Shown one piece after another: positions 40,941-49,224 of a DNA stretch of 51,029 bases (positions within the stretch are counted from its first letter, which is position 1; each line of letters opens with the position of its first letter). The translations under genes were made by a program, and so were the position numbers. This DNA comes from an uncultured Aureimonas sp. Its GTDB lineage: Bacteria; Pseudomonadota; Alphaproteobacteria; Rhizobiales; Rhizobiaceae. Where the stretch lies: NCBI RefSeq assembly GCF_913775355.1, contig NZ_CAJYIU010000052.1, positions 1 through 51,029 of the forward strand. The letters are read 5' to 3'. The notes under the pieces are model-generated. The model saw only the letters and a program-made list of their open reading frames with translations, had not been told where the DNA came from and ran no database searches.

Positions 40941-41387
40941 TCAGATCCGGATCGCGATCATGCCGAGGTCGAGATCGCCCGCCTGCGCCGGGGCGGGCGC
41001 CTGCGCGACGAGCGGGGCGAAGGCGCGCGCCTTGGCCGCGATGTTCTGGAGGACGTCCAGAAGGAGAGGCACGTTCATGCCTTCGCTCGGCACCTCCGCC
41101 AGAAGGACGACCTCGCCGTCCGGACCGAGAGCTGAGCACATCCCGGTCTCGCGCCGCAGGAGGTTGTATTGGAGGAGCGTCTCGTAGACCTCCAGCCGAC
41201 CCGCCGAGGGCGGGCCCGCGACGACCGCGGTGAGGAGGTGGCGCTGCGCCGCGCGATCCTCCTCGACCTGGATGTCGAGGTCCTCGAGTCGCACCACCCA
41301 GGTCTCGCCTATGGCGGTCACGGCCAGGATGTCGTCGTCGAGAGGCCCGATCGCCTCCATGAGGGGCGAGATGTCGACATGCGCCAT
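40941..41387 (-). CDS. Class I T3SS chaperone (CesT-like), probably of the kinase effector
   Basis: 148 residues, acidic, soluble. The CesT pattern is visible: an N-terminal helix (VDISPLMEAIGPLD), a strand region (TWVVRLEDLDIQVEEDR), then LEVYETLLQYNLLRRETGMC and VVLLAEVPSEGMN, typical of this family. It lies immediately upstream of the kinase effector in the same unit, so that protein is the likely cargo. A Pro/Ala-rich linker precedes the C-terminal end. Confidence 0.82.
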   Translation of the reverse strand: MAHVDISPLMEAIGPLDDDILAVTAIGETWVVRLEDLDIQVEEDRAAQRHLLTAVVAGPPSAGRLEVYETLLQYNLLRRETGMCSALGPDGEVVLLAEVPSEGMNVPLLLDVLQNIAAKARAFAPLVAQAPAPAQAGDLDLGMIAIRI

Positions 41388-41420
41388 GGAGGTCGTCCTT
41401 CTAGCTGGAACGAAATCCTT

Positions 41421-43580
41421 CTAGCGGACGATCCAGTTGACGCTTGTGCCGAAGATAACAGCGGAAAAGCCGTCACCGCCCCGATCTACGGCCACGCCGA
41501 GCTCGCCGACGCTGGCGATGCGGCTGTTGCGATCGGGCGCGGCGCCCTCGCGCAGCTTCTCGCCGCCCCGCAGCTGCACGAAGCGGTCCTGTCCGACGTT
41601 GGCGCCCGCGATGTCGAGCGGGTAGTCCGACAGGTCGCGCGTGATGAAGTTCACGAAGCCCGGATTGCGCGCCACCTCGTCGAGATAGACCGACTGGATC
41701 GACAGGCCGGCGCGCCGCGCGCAGCTGTCGAGCCGGCGCGGGTTGAGGGCCGCCTCCAGGACGAGCGGCCGGGTCGCCGCCTCGATGCTGCCGAGCGACA
41801 GGTCCTCGCTGACGGACAGGAGGTCGAGCCAGAACAGCGTGCCCGCCACGTTCGCCTCGGTCAGCTTGGCCGTCGGCCAGCAGGCGAGATCGGCGTCCGA
41901 CAGGGGGCCGGGCCGGCGAATCGGCGCGTAGCGCTGGCTGAGGGCCGCCGGGGAGTCGGTGCCGGGCGCGGCGCGTGCGAGCGCCTCCAAGGCAGCGCCG
42001 AGGCGCCGCCCCTCCGGGTCGCGGGGAAGATGGCCGGAACCCCAGGTGCGCAGGAGCCGGCGCACGGTGTCGTCGTCCGCGTACAGGCCGGCCGAGCCAG
42101 CGCCAGCCGCCGTGGCGAGGGGATCTTGCGCGTCTCCGGTGCGACGTCCGGGCTCGGCGGTCAGCGGGGTCTCCACCCCGACGACGCGCGGCGCCGCCAC
42201 GATGCCGCCTGTTGTCACCGGACCCGGCTGTGCTCCGCCGAGGACCCGGCTCACGTTGACCGCCGCCTCCGCGGGCGAAGCGGTCTCGGTGACGAGCGCC
42301 GGCGGGGAGGCGGGCTGACCTGCGAAGACGTCCGCCAGATCATAGGTGCCCGATACGAGCCGGTCCGTATCGAGCCGCACGTCCCCTTGCGCCAGCGCGG
42401 CAGAGCCGATCACCAGGGCGGACCCGGCGGTGGGGGCCGGCTGCATCGTGCCGTCCGGATTCTGCAGGCGTACCAGCGACCGCAGGGCGATCTGCGGCGC
42501 GTATTGCGCCGTATAAGCCTGCAGAAACCCCACCCAGGCGTCGACCTTTTCGGTCGGCACGACGCCGCTCATCTCGATCAGGGAGCCGTCGAGGCGCAGG
42601 ATCGTGAGCGGCGCGATCTGCGAGCGCTCGGCAAGGCGCCGAACGGCGGCCAGGAGCGTGTCGCGGGTCTCGATCTCGGACGTCAGGGAGGCGACGCCGA
42701 TCACGTTGTCGGCGACGAGCGCGGCGACGCGACCGGCCTCGGCCGGATCGAGGATCGTCCCGCGCAGCGTCACCTCGCCCCGGTCCGAAAGCGTGAAGTC
42801 AATCCCGGGCGCCTCGACCGACAGGAGCTGGGCGATCTCGCCCTTCATGGAGTCCAGGACGCCGACGCGCAGCCTGACAGCCGGGTCGGCCGCGCGCGTA
42901 TCGGCGAGGACGGCGCGCCGCTCGGCCGGCGTCGCCACGAAGCCGGTGACGAACACCTCCCCGTCGACCTCCGCGCGCGCCTCGACGTTGCGCGCGAAGG
43001 GCAACGCGGCGATCGCCTCGCGCACGGCCTCGATGCTGCCGCGTCCCTTGCTCCCGCCCGCACCACCGACAGATCCTCCGACCGGAAGCGTGGCAGCGGC
43101 TGCGCCGAGCGCGGCCAGCACCACGGCGAGCGGCACCGCCCAGCGCAGGCGGCCCGCATTGGATTCGACGACGCCGCTCACGGCATGGCGCTTCCGCAGT
43201 CCGCTTCGGCGCAGCTTCACGGGAACCGGAGGCGGCTCCTGGGAGAGCGAGGACCAGTTGGCGCTTGGCAGGCCCGTGGTGAAGCGCGTCGTGCCGGCCC
43301 ACACCACATCGAGCGGCTCGAGATCGGCGAACTCGCCGTTCGGCAGGATCCGGGTGCCTAGTGTCGTGCTGGCCGGCCCGGCGCCCCCCGCGAGCGCCAC
43401 ACGTCCCTCGCGAACGCGCAGCCGTACGTGGCCCGGCAGAAGCGAGACATCCAGAACCTGGATGTCGTCCTCCTCGCCAGAGCCGAGGCTGTAGGTCCCG
43501 TCGGTCAGAAACACGTCGACGCCGGACTGTACGCCCGTCAGGATCTTCAGGATGATCGGTTCGGCGGCAGTGTCGGACAT
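41421..43580 (-). CDS. sctD: T3SS inner-membrane ring protein SctD, extended
   Basis: 719 residues. The N-terminal cytoplasmic part is an FHA-like domain (about 1-110, with GTYSLGSGEEDDIQVLDVSL). A transmembrane helix lies near 145-166. Periplasmic ring-building (BON-like) repeats follow (about 185-380, VRLRVGVLDSMKGEIAQLLS, GEVTLRGTILDPAEAGRVAA, VSGVVPTEKVDAWVGF near the end). Known SctD proteins are about 360-430 residues. Here a further about 300 residues follow, first a Pro/Ala-rich linker and then a probably folded domain ending SVNWIVR. That C-terminal part has no counterpart I recognise and would lie in the periplasm. It is divergent from the crp-sctF unit and precedes the chaperone-kinase pair. 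Confidence 0.88.
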   Translation of the reverse strand: MSDTAAEPIILKILTGVQSGVDVFLTDGTYSLGSGEEDDIQVLDVSLLPGHVRLRVREGRVALAGGAGPASTTLGTRILPNGEFADLEPLDVVWAGTTRFTTGLPSANWSSLSQEPPPVPVKLRRSGLRKRHAVSGVVESNAGRLRWAVPLAVVLAALGAAAATLPVGGSVGGAGGSKGRGSIEAVREAIAALPFARNVEARAEVDGEVFVTGFVATPAERRAVLADTRAADPAVRLRVGVLDSMKGEIAQLLSVEAPGIDFTLSDRGEVTLRGTILDPAEAGRVAALVADNVIGVASLTSEIETRDTLLAAVRRLAERSQIAPLTILRLDGSLIEMSGVVPTEKVDAWVGFLQAYTAQYAPQIALRSLVRLQNPDGTMQPAPTAGSALVIGSAALAQGDVRLDTDRLVSGTYDLADVFAGQPASPPALVTETASPAEAAVNVSRVLGGAQPGPVTTGGIVAAPRVVGVETPLTAEPGRRTGDAQDPLATAAGAGSAGLYADDDTVRRLLRTWGSGHLPRDPEGRRLGAALEALARAAPGTDSPAALSQRYAPIRRPGPLSDADLACWPTAKLTEANVAGTLFWLDLLSVSEDLSLGSIEAATRPLVLEAALNPRRLDSCARRAGLSIQSVYLDEVARNPGFVNFITRDLSDYPLDIAGANVGQDRFVQLRGGEKLREGAAPDRNSRIASVGELGVAVDRGGDGFSAVIFGTSVNWIVR

Positions 43581-43868
43581 GGCGGTCGTTCCGGGAAGGG
43601 CACCTCGGCATCATGCCGGGCGGGCACCGCGGCCGCCGCGCTCCACAGGGAGAACGCGTCGTCCGGCGCCGAGCGTCGTCGCTCCTTCCTGTACCGCTTC
43701 CTCGTCCGGGGCGTGTAGGCCGCCGGCTCCTTTTCCAAGTGCGCGTGTGTCGATTTGGGATTGCGCGGAACGTTTTGAGACGCTGCGCAGTGGTACGCGG
43801 GATGGTCGCTGACGCATGGTCGCCATGTCGGACCGCCGTCCTAGCGGCGCGTCGTGGGAGGGCAGGGC

Positions 43869-44651
43869 ATGGGCACGATGGGACGCTTCGCGGCGGATCG
43901 CAGCGTGGGGGGTGGCTTGGCGCCCTCACCCTTGCGCGCGACCTCGTCCGCGGTCGAGCGGATCCCGTTTCGCGCCGGTTCGGAGTTCCGCTCCCTGTCA
44001 CCCGCCGCCAGTCAGGCGCTGTCGGCGGCGGCCGGCGTCAAGCTCTACGGGCCCAACGAGTTCATCTATCTTCAGGACGATCCGGCCGCTCACCTCTACT
44101 TCGTCCGGTCCGGCCATGTGCGCCTGTCCTATCTTCTGGAGGACGGAACGGCGGTCCTGTTCGCGATCTTGCCGCCCGGCGAGAGCTTCGGCGAGCTCGG
44201 CGTCTTCTCGGCCAGCACCCATCATGACATGGCGACCACAGTCGGCAACGCCTCGGTGTTCCGCGTTTCGGCGGGCGACGTGAAGGCGCAGGAGGCGCGG
44301 GGCGAACTGCCGCTCGCCCTCGGTCGCACGGTCGCCCGACGCTACCGCGCCTATATCGCGCTCACGCGATCGCTCGGCCTCAAGACGCTGAACGGACGCC
44401 TGTCGCAGGCCCTGCTGCGCGTCGCCGACGACCTCGGCTCGACGGCGACGCACCTGGGTCGAGACGTTCAGAGCGTCGGCGCCTTCGTCACCCAGAGTGA
44501 TCTCGGCCTGATGGCGCGCGGGGCGCGCTCCAACGTCAATCGCGCGCTCAAGGCGTGGGAAAAGGCCGGTTGGATCGCCATGTCCGACCGCTCCATCCTG
44601 ATCCTGAACCGGCGGCGGCTCGAGTCGCTCTGGCTGGAGGAGGGACTGTGA
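43869..44651 (+). CDS. Crp/Fnr-family transcriptional regulator
   Basis: 260 residues. A cyclic-nucleotide-binding-like beta barrel (about 55-140, FIYLQDDPAAHLYFVRSGHV, PPGESFGELGVFS) is followed by a dimerisation helix and a winged helix (TQSDLGLMARGARSNVNRAL) as recognition part. No Fnr-type cysteine cluster is seen. The ATG at 43869 is preceded by GGGAGGGC. The stop overlaps the next gene (GTGA), so it is translated together with the needle genes and is the best local candidate for a T3SS regulator. The 288-bp gap to sctD holds no other gene. Confidence 0.9.
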   Translation: MGTMGRFAADRSVGGGLAPSPLRATSSAVERIPFRAGSEFRSLSPAASQALSAAAGVKLYGPNEFIYLQDDPAAHLYFVRSGHVRLSYLLEDGTAVLFAILPPGESFGELGVFSASTHHDMATTVGNASVFRVSAGDVKAQEARGELPLALGRTVARRYRAYIALTRSLGLKTLNGRLSQALLRVADDLGSTATHLGRDVQSVGAFVTQSDLGLMARGARSNVNRALKAWEKAGWIAMSDRSILILNRRRLESLWLEEGL

Positions 44652-44899
44652 GCGAAACCGAGCGCGTGGCCATGACCGATCTCGCCGAGCGCCTGCTCGG
44701 GCCCGGCGGCGCGGGCGAGGCCAAGCGGCTCAGCGCGCGCCTCGACGCGCTCGCCGACGACAACCGGCGCCGCCTCGACGCGGGCGAGATCCCGGCCGTC
44801 TTCGAGCGTCGCCAGACGCTTGCCCGCGCGCTGGAAGCTGCGCGCGACCTCATGCGGGGGATCTGCCGTTGGGCTCCCCCCGGTTCCCCCAACACCTGA
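44648..44899 (+). CDS. Small helical protein, candidate SctF needle co-chaperone (YscE-like)
   Basis: 83 residues from a GTG overlapping the Crp stop. Two predicted helices (MTDLAERLLGPGGAGEAKRL, ERRQTLARALEAARDLMRGI) joined by a short turn recall YscE/PscE/EscE, about 70-residue co-chaperones that keep the needle subunit monomeric. It stands 20 bp before sctF, the expected place. The match is by structure and position only. Confidence 0.6.
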   Translation: MSETERVAMTDLAERLLGPGGAGEAKRLSARLDALADDNRRRLDAGEIPAVFERRQTLARALEAARDLMRGICRWAPPGSPNT

Positions 44900-44919
44900 A
44901 CCCTCAACCGGAAGGAAGC

Positions 44920-45249
44920 ATGACCATGGCCGCAAGCACGTTCACCGGCGTCGGCACCTCGACCCTCTATCAGCAGCCCACTAGCGGCACCAAGCTCGCC
45001 GGCACCGAGACGTTCGATAACCGCGACGGTTTCGACCTGATCTGGCGGCAGAAGCGCCTGGGCGACCAGATGGAGGCGATCGAGGAGGACATCCGCGAGA
45101 TCGAGAAGAACGCCAACCTGTCGGACACCGAGAAGATGTTCGCCATGCAGATGGCGATGAACACCTGGTCGGCGGTCTCGAACCTTCGCACCAACATGCT
45201 CAAGACGGTCGCCGACACGTTGAAGTCGATCGCGCGCAACGTCGCCTGA
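44920..45249 (+). CDS. sctF: T3SS needle subunit SctF
   Basis: 109 residues with GGAAGGAAG before the ATG. The C-terminal 80 residues are a helical hairpin ending MAMNTWSAVSNLRTNMLKTV and TLKSIARNVA, which has the needle-protein pattern seen in YscF, PrgI and SsaG. The first about 25 residues (Thr/Ser/Gly-rich) extend beyond the usual length of about 80. It is the only needle-like protein in the window and sits between its putative co-chaperone and the gatekeeper. Confidence 0.85.
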   Translation: MTMAASTFTGVGTSTLYQQPTSGTKLAGTETFDNRDGFDLIWRQKRLGDQMEAIEEDIREIEKNANLSDTEKMFAMQMAMNTWSAVSNLRTNMLKTVADTLKSIARNVA

Positions 45250-45264
45250 CAGGGTCTGATCGGT

Positions 45265-45295
45265 GCCGGCCGTGCCGTTCGGCACAGCGGCCGGC
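45265..45295 (+). terminator. Strong hairpin after sctF
   Basis: Left arm GCCGGCCGTGCCG pairs with a right arm CGGCACAGCGGCCGGC around a 2-base apex, with a small bulge. No T-run follows, so it probably stabilises sctF mRNA or attenuates read-through into sctW, which suits a highly expressed needle gene. Confidence 0.5.
45278..45290 (+). promoter_or_regulatory. Repeated intergenic motif, copy 3 (12 of 13 bases)
   Basis: TTCGGCACAGCGG on the plus strand, 122 bp before sctW and in the same relative orientation as the copies at 16418 and 25710. It is part of the right arm of the hairpin at 45265-45295, so base-pairing constraints could also explain it. Confidence 0.25.
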
Positions 45296-45412
45296 CGATA
45301 ATCACCCGCCGTCTGCCGGATGGACTAGAACGGCCGATGCCCCGCAAGGGCCAGCGGCCGTTGCCCGTTTCGGGGCGCGGTCCCTCGTTCCATCGTTTTG
45401 TCGGAGTGGCCC

Positions 45413-46636
45413 ATGGCCGGAGCGATCGAAACCACCCGTCAGAACCTCGCCGCGCTTGCGGTCACCTCGCCCGTCGGCGCCGAGGTCACTCGCGCGGCTC
45501 AGGGAGACTATCGGGGGCAGACGGTCGAGACCTCCTCCGAAACCTCCAAGCTGGAGGATGCGAAGGAGGAGATCGGCATGGCGGTCGCCCATCGTTCCGA
45601 CAAGCGCACGCTCGGCCAGCGCCAGGTGCGACAGGGTCAGGGCGCCCATCTCGAGGCCATTGCCCGCATCGCCGACTATTACGACAAGCTGCCCGACATG
45701 CCTCGCGAGAGCGAGTTGCAGGGCCTTGTCGAGGACCTGACACGCATGCAGGACCTCCTGTCGGGCGGCGGGCAGGGAGGCGGGCCCACCAAGGACGACG
45801 TCCTGGCGCTGCTCGGCCGCTTCGACTCCGATCCCACGCACCAGTTCGCGGGCCTCGAGATCGCGCGCGAGTTCTTCGCAGCCAGCGGGGCAACAGTGGA
45901 GTTCCAAGCGCTTTTGGAGGGCGTCCGCGCCGAATACGAGCGAGGCGATCTCGGTCGCGAGGTGCGGGCGGGCTTCGCGGTGGCCGAACTGGCGGCGCGC
46001 GAGGCCGCGACGCTTGAGACCGATCCGGCCGCTGTGCGGGAGACCTACCGCCAGCTCCTGCGCGAGACGCCGGACATGAACCGCGTCTTCGACGCGTTCC
46101 GCTGCTTCGATCCCCTGAAGCGTCTCGACGAGGTGGTCGATCTGTTCCTGATGGCGGCCGGCCGCGACATGGCCGCCACCGGTCCCTCCAGCGACCCGGC
46201 CTTTCTCCACGCGCTGATCACGGAGATGTCGAAGCTCAAGACGCTCGGCACAGTGATGGAACTCCTGAACAACCTGTGCCGCACGACCGACCGCCTCCTG
46301 AAGCCGGGCGAACGGCCGCAGGGTAGCGCGACCGACGCCACCGGCCTGCTTCTCGCCTTCAGCACGCGCGCGACCAGCGGCCTGGCGGACGCTCGCGCGC
46401 TCCTCGCACGCTACGGGACCTGTTCGGCCGAAACGCAGCTCGTCTACGCCAACGGGTTGCGCCTTGCCCACGCGGAATTGCCGGACGACGTCATGCCCTC
46501 GCTTCAGTCCCGGCTCCAACAGGTCGCCGCTCTCATGATGCTCCAGGACCGAGCCGTGGCGGAAGAGGAGTTGGAGTACGAGGGCCGGGGGAGCCCGGGC
46601 GAGCCGGTGGGGCAGCGCGCGGGGGCGAGCCGATGA
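45413..46636 (+). CDS. sctW: T3SS gatekeeper SctW (YopN/InvE/MxiC-like)
   Basis: 407 residues. After a polar secreted-type N-terminus, helical repeats typical of the YopN-TyeA/InvE group follow (LEDAKEEIGMAVAHRSDKRT, ELQGLVEDLTRMQDLLSGGG, EFFAASGATVEFQALLEGVR, PDMNRVFDAFRCFDPLKRLD). SctW blocks early export of effectors and orders translocators first, acting at SctV. The ATG at 45413 has GGAG at good spacing. Length fits a fused YopN-TyeA form like InvE or MxiC. It overlaps its chaperone gene by ATGA. Confidence 0.88.
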   Translation: MAGAIETTRQNLAALAVTSPVGAEVTRAAQGDYRGQTVETSSETSKLEDAKEEIGMAVAHRSDKRTLGQRQVRQGQGAHLEAIARIADYYDKLPDMPRESELQGLVEDLTRMQDLLSGGGQGGGPTKDDVLALLGRFDSDPTHQFAGLEIAREFFAASGATVEFQALLEGVRAEYERGDLGREVRAGFAVAELAAREAATLETDPAAVRETYRQLLRETPDMNRVFDAFRCFDPLKRLDEVVDLFLMAAGRDMAATGPSSDPAFLHALITEMSKLKTLGTVMELLNNLCRTTDRLLKPGERPQGSATDATGLLLAFSTRATSGLADARALLARYGTCSAETQLVYANGLRLAHAELPDDVMPSLQSRLQQVAALMMLQDRAVAEEELEYEGRGSPGEPVGQRAGASR

Positions 46637-47010
46637 CCTTCTCTCCGGCCGTCGAGACAACCATGGTTGCCTTCGCCGCGCAGATCGGCCTCGCGGCGCG
46701 GCCGACCGCCGATGGACGCTACGTCTTCGCCTTCTCGCGCTCCGGGCTCCTGGGCTTCGAGAGCGGGGACGGGGGTGGCCGTGTGGTGATAAGCTTGACC
46801 CGGCCGCTGCCCCGACCGGGCGACGACATGGACGCGCGTGTTCTGGCCCTTGCGGGACCCGACCTTGCCGAGGAAACCTTTCTTCATGCCGGCTTGACAG
46901 CGCGAGACGAGGCGCTCTTCGCCCTGTCGATCCCGGAAAGCGAGTTCGGGCTGCCGGCCATCGAGCGATCGCTGGGGCGCCTGATCGCGGCGCAGGATGC
47001 CCTTGGCTGA
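46633..47010 (+). CDS. Class I T3SS chaperone, probably of SctW
   Basis: 125 residues. The CesT/SycN/YscB type is suggested by the alternating pattern MVAFAAQIGLAARPTADGRY, VVISLTRPLPRPGDDMDARV and the closing helix GLPAIERSLGRLIAAQDALG. Its start overlaps the sctW stop by ATGA, which implies stoichiometric synthesis with SctW. The about 200 bp after it, up to the AraC gene, show no further gene. Confidence 0.75.
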   Translation: MTFSPAVETTMVAFAAQIGLAARPTADGRYVFAFSRSGLLGFESGDGGGRVVISLTRPLPRPGDDMDARVLALAGPDLAEETFLHAGLTARDEALFALSIPESEFGLPAIERSLGRLIAAQDALG

Positions 47011-47208
47011 TGCACTCGGCGACCCGGCCGGGATGGGGGCGGACGCAGCGTCGGCCATGTCCACCTTCCGCTAAGGAACAAACCCACAGGTTGAAATGTT
47101 CGGACAGCATTATGCCTCTGCCATGCCGCGTGGTGCTCGTCCGGTGGTGACCTATTGCGGAACGCTGTGTCGTGGTCGCTCCTTCCACGCATCTGGGACT
47201 GCTGATCG

Positions 47209-48249
47209 GTGACCGTCGAATCTCCCTTGCCGAAGCTGACCCTGCGTAGTGCAGACATGACGCCACAGAAGGCACTGGCGATCTGGCAGGCCACGTTGCC
47301 GCAATACGATATCGGTCTGGCGCAGACGCCGATCGAGGAGTTCTGGATCGATACATCGGCCTGGCTGATGGAGCCGATCCTGTTCACGGCGGGGCGTACC
47401 GCCGCTGCCAGTTTTGTCCGGCCTGCCGGAAAGATCGGCGACGGCTACAACAACATCATCTTCATGCTGTTTCAGCGGGGCCGCTACGCCGGTGATGCCG
47501 ACGGGCGGCCGTATGATTTCGGCGAGGGCGAGGTCTGCGTCATGGATGCCGCGCGGCCCTTCGGTGGACGCTGCACGGAGTGCCAGTACGTTCTCGTCAA
47601 CGTGTCGCGCGATGTCATACGCCGTCTCCTGCCCCACCTTCCCGATTTCCACGGCCGGGTCCTGAACCGGGCGGGCGGGCGCATCCTGGCCGAGCATTTC
47701 AGCGCCTTGGCCCGTTACCTGCCGCAGATGAACCGTGAGGAGGCGCTTCGCATCACGCAGGCGACCCTGACGCTCATGGCGGCGAGCCTTGGCGAGCTCT
47801 ACGAAGGCCCGGCCAATGTCGAGCAGACGACGGCCTCGGCGATACGGCGTCGGGTGGAGCGCTACATCGACCGTAACCTCGCCTCTCCGACCCTGCTGCC
47901 GGAGACGATCTCCCAGGATCTGGAGATCTCGCGCTCCACCCTCTACCGGGCCTTCTCGGTGCTGGGCGGCGTTTCCAACTATGTCCAGACGCGCCGTCTC
48001 GATGCGGCGCGCGCGCTGCTGTTCCATCCCGAGGAGCATCGCTCGATCGGCCAGATCGCCGACGCGCTCGGTTTCGAAAACCAGGCCTCCTTCTCGAAGG
48101 CTTTCCGCCGCCGGTTCGGTTGCTCGCCCCGCGAGGCGCGGTTGCGCGGCTCGACGCGCATCACCTCCAGTCAAGCCCTGTTCGAGTCTTGGAGCCACGT
48201 CCTCGCCGACGCCGATCCGAAGTCGGCTCGCGCGACCTTCGGTTCCTGA
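47209..48249 (+). CDS. AraC-family transcriptional regulator
   Basis: 346 residues from a GTG; an in-frame ATG at 47257 is an alternative. The N-terminal ligand-binding-like domain carries DGYNNIIFMLFQRGRYAGDA and DFGEGEVCVMDAARPFGG (AraC_binding_2 type). The C-terminal domain (about 220-320) has both helix-turn-helix units, ISQDLEISRSTLYRAFSVLG and IADALGFENQASFSKAFRRR. It lies downstream of the T3SS genes but as a separate unit, and its layout is not that of ExsA/MxiE. T3SS control is possible but not indicated by sequence. The IS3 remnant begins directly after its stop. Confidence 0.9.
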   Translation: MTVESPLPKLTLRSADMTPQKALAIWQATLPQYDIGLAQTPIEEFWIDTSAWLMEPILFTAGRTAAASFVRPAGKIGDGYNNIIFMLFQRGRYAGDADGRPYDFGEGEVCVMDAARPFGGRCTECQYVLVNVSRDVIRRLLPHLPDFHGRVLNRAGGRILAEHFSALARYLPQMNREEALRITQATLTLMAASLGELYEGPANVEQTTASAIRRRVERYIDRNLASPTLLPETISQDLEISRSTLYRAFSVLGGVSNYVQTRRLDAARALLFHPEEHRSIGQIADALGFENQASFSKAFRRRFGCSPREARLRGSTRITSSQALFESWSHVLADADPKSARATFGS

Positions 48250-48901
48250 CGCACAGTCCTTGCCGAATGCTGTGCCGCCGCAGTTCCGCTTGGTACCCGG
48301 TCGAGCAGAATTGGCTGTCTCGATCCGCGTGGTGAACGAGCCCGGCGGTGGGACATCGGACAGCGACAGCACGACGCAGGGCCGACAGGGCCAGTTCCTT
48401 GTGTAGGGGGTCACTGGTGGCCCAGCCGCCGACGCGTCGGGCGAAGAGGTTGATCACGACGGCCAGATAGAGCCACCCTCCCGCGTTCAGACGTAGGAGA
48501 TGTGTGCACCCCGTTTCCGGTTCGGACCGCTTGTCGCGCAGTCCTGATCCAGGGGATTCGGCGCGATCGGAAAGGCATGTAGGCTGTCTGTGGTGCGCTT
48601 GAAACGCGACTTCTGCCGGGCCTTCATATCGTTATGGCGCATCAGGCGGGCAACGCGCCGACGCCCGATCGGCAAGCCGACGTTGCGGAGCTCTTGCACC
48701 ATGCGGGGGGCTGCCATAGGTCCCGGTCGAGACTGCAAAGGCCGCGCGAACATGGGCGAGCCGCATCAAGTCGGTGTGTTGGCGGTGACGAGCCGGGCGC
48801 GCTTCCCAAGCGAAGTAGCCGCTCGGAATGACGCCGAGGACCTGACGCAGGTGGTGGACGGGGAATTCCTTCGTCGCCGCATCCATGAAGCGGAACCTCA
48901 T
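48250..48901 (-). pseudogene. IS3 OrfB, frameshifted and truncated
   Basis: OrfB pieces in three frames: HHLRQVLGVIPSGYFAWEAR, then VQELRNVGLPIGRRRVARLM, then WLYLAVVINLFARRVGGWAT and VHHADRDSQFCSTGYQAELR. A stop interrupts the SYVWT-type region near 48485, and the C-terminus including the last catalytic Glu region is missing after about 48258. Confidence 0.78.
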
Positions 48902-49200
48902 CGACTTCCCTCTTTGGCGAGAAAAGTCGCGGCTCCCTTCAAGATCTCGCGTTCCTGGCGCAGGATCTCATTCTCGCGCCGAAGCCGCTTCAACCCGGCT
49001 GCCATATCCTCCTGGCGCTCAGGAGACGGCGCCTCCAGAGCGCGCTCCCGACGCTTGTCGAGCCAGCGGCGCAACGCCGAAAGCCCGATGCCGAGATCCT
49101 CGGCGATCTCGCGCTGCGTGCGGCCGCTCGTCTCCACCAGACGAACGGCCTCCGCCTCAAACTCTTGCCCGAACCGGCGCTGCGCCTTGCCCAGGAAATG
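48898..49200 (-). pseudogene. IS3 OrfA, 5'-truncated
   Basis: The helix-turn-helix (GRTQREIAEDLGIGLSALRR) and the leucine-zipper-like end (LKRLRRENEILRQEREILK) are intact and reach a stop near 48898. The frame begins before a clear start (AQRRFGQEFEAEAVRLV), so the N-terminal few codons have been lost or altered at the junction near 49200. Confidence 0.7.
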
Positions 49201-49224
49201 CTCCTCATTCCGTCACAAGAGATC

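Larger units (their letters stand above)
48250..49210 (-). mobile_element. Degenerate IS3-family element, leftward
   Basis: A decayed element with orfA and orfB pieces on the minus strand. Clean inverted repeats are not seen. The orfB end abuts the AraC stop, and the orfA start abuts a recombinase fragment. It is distinct from the element at 8810-10124 by OrfA sequence. Confidence 0.75.
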
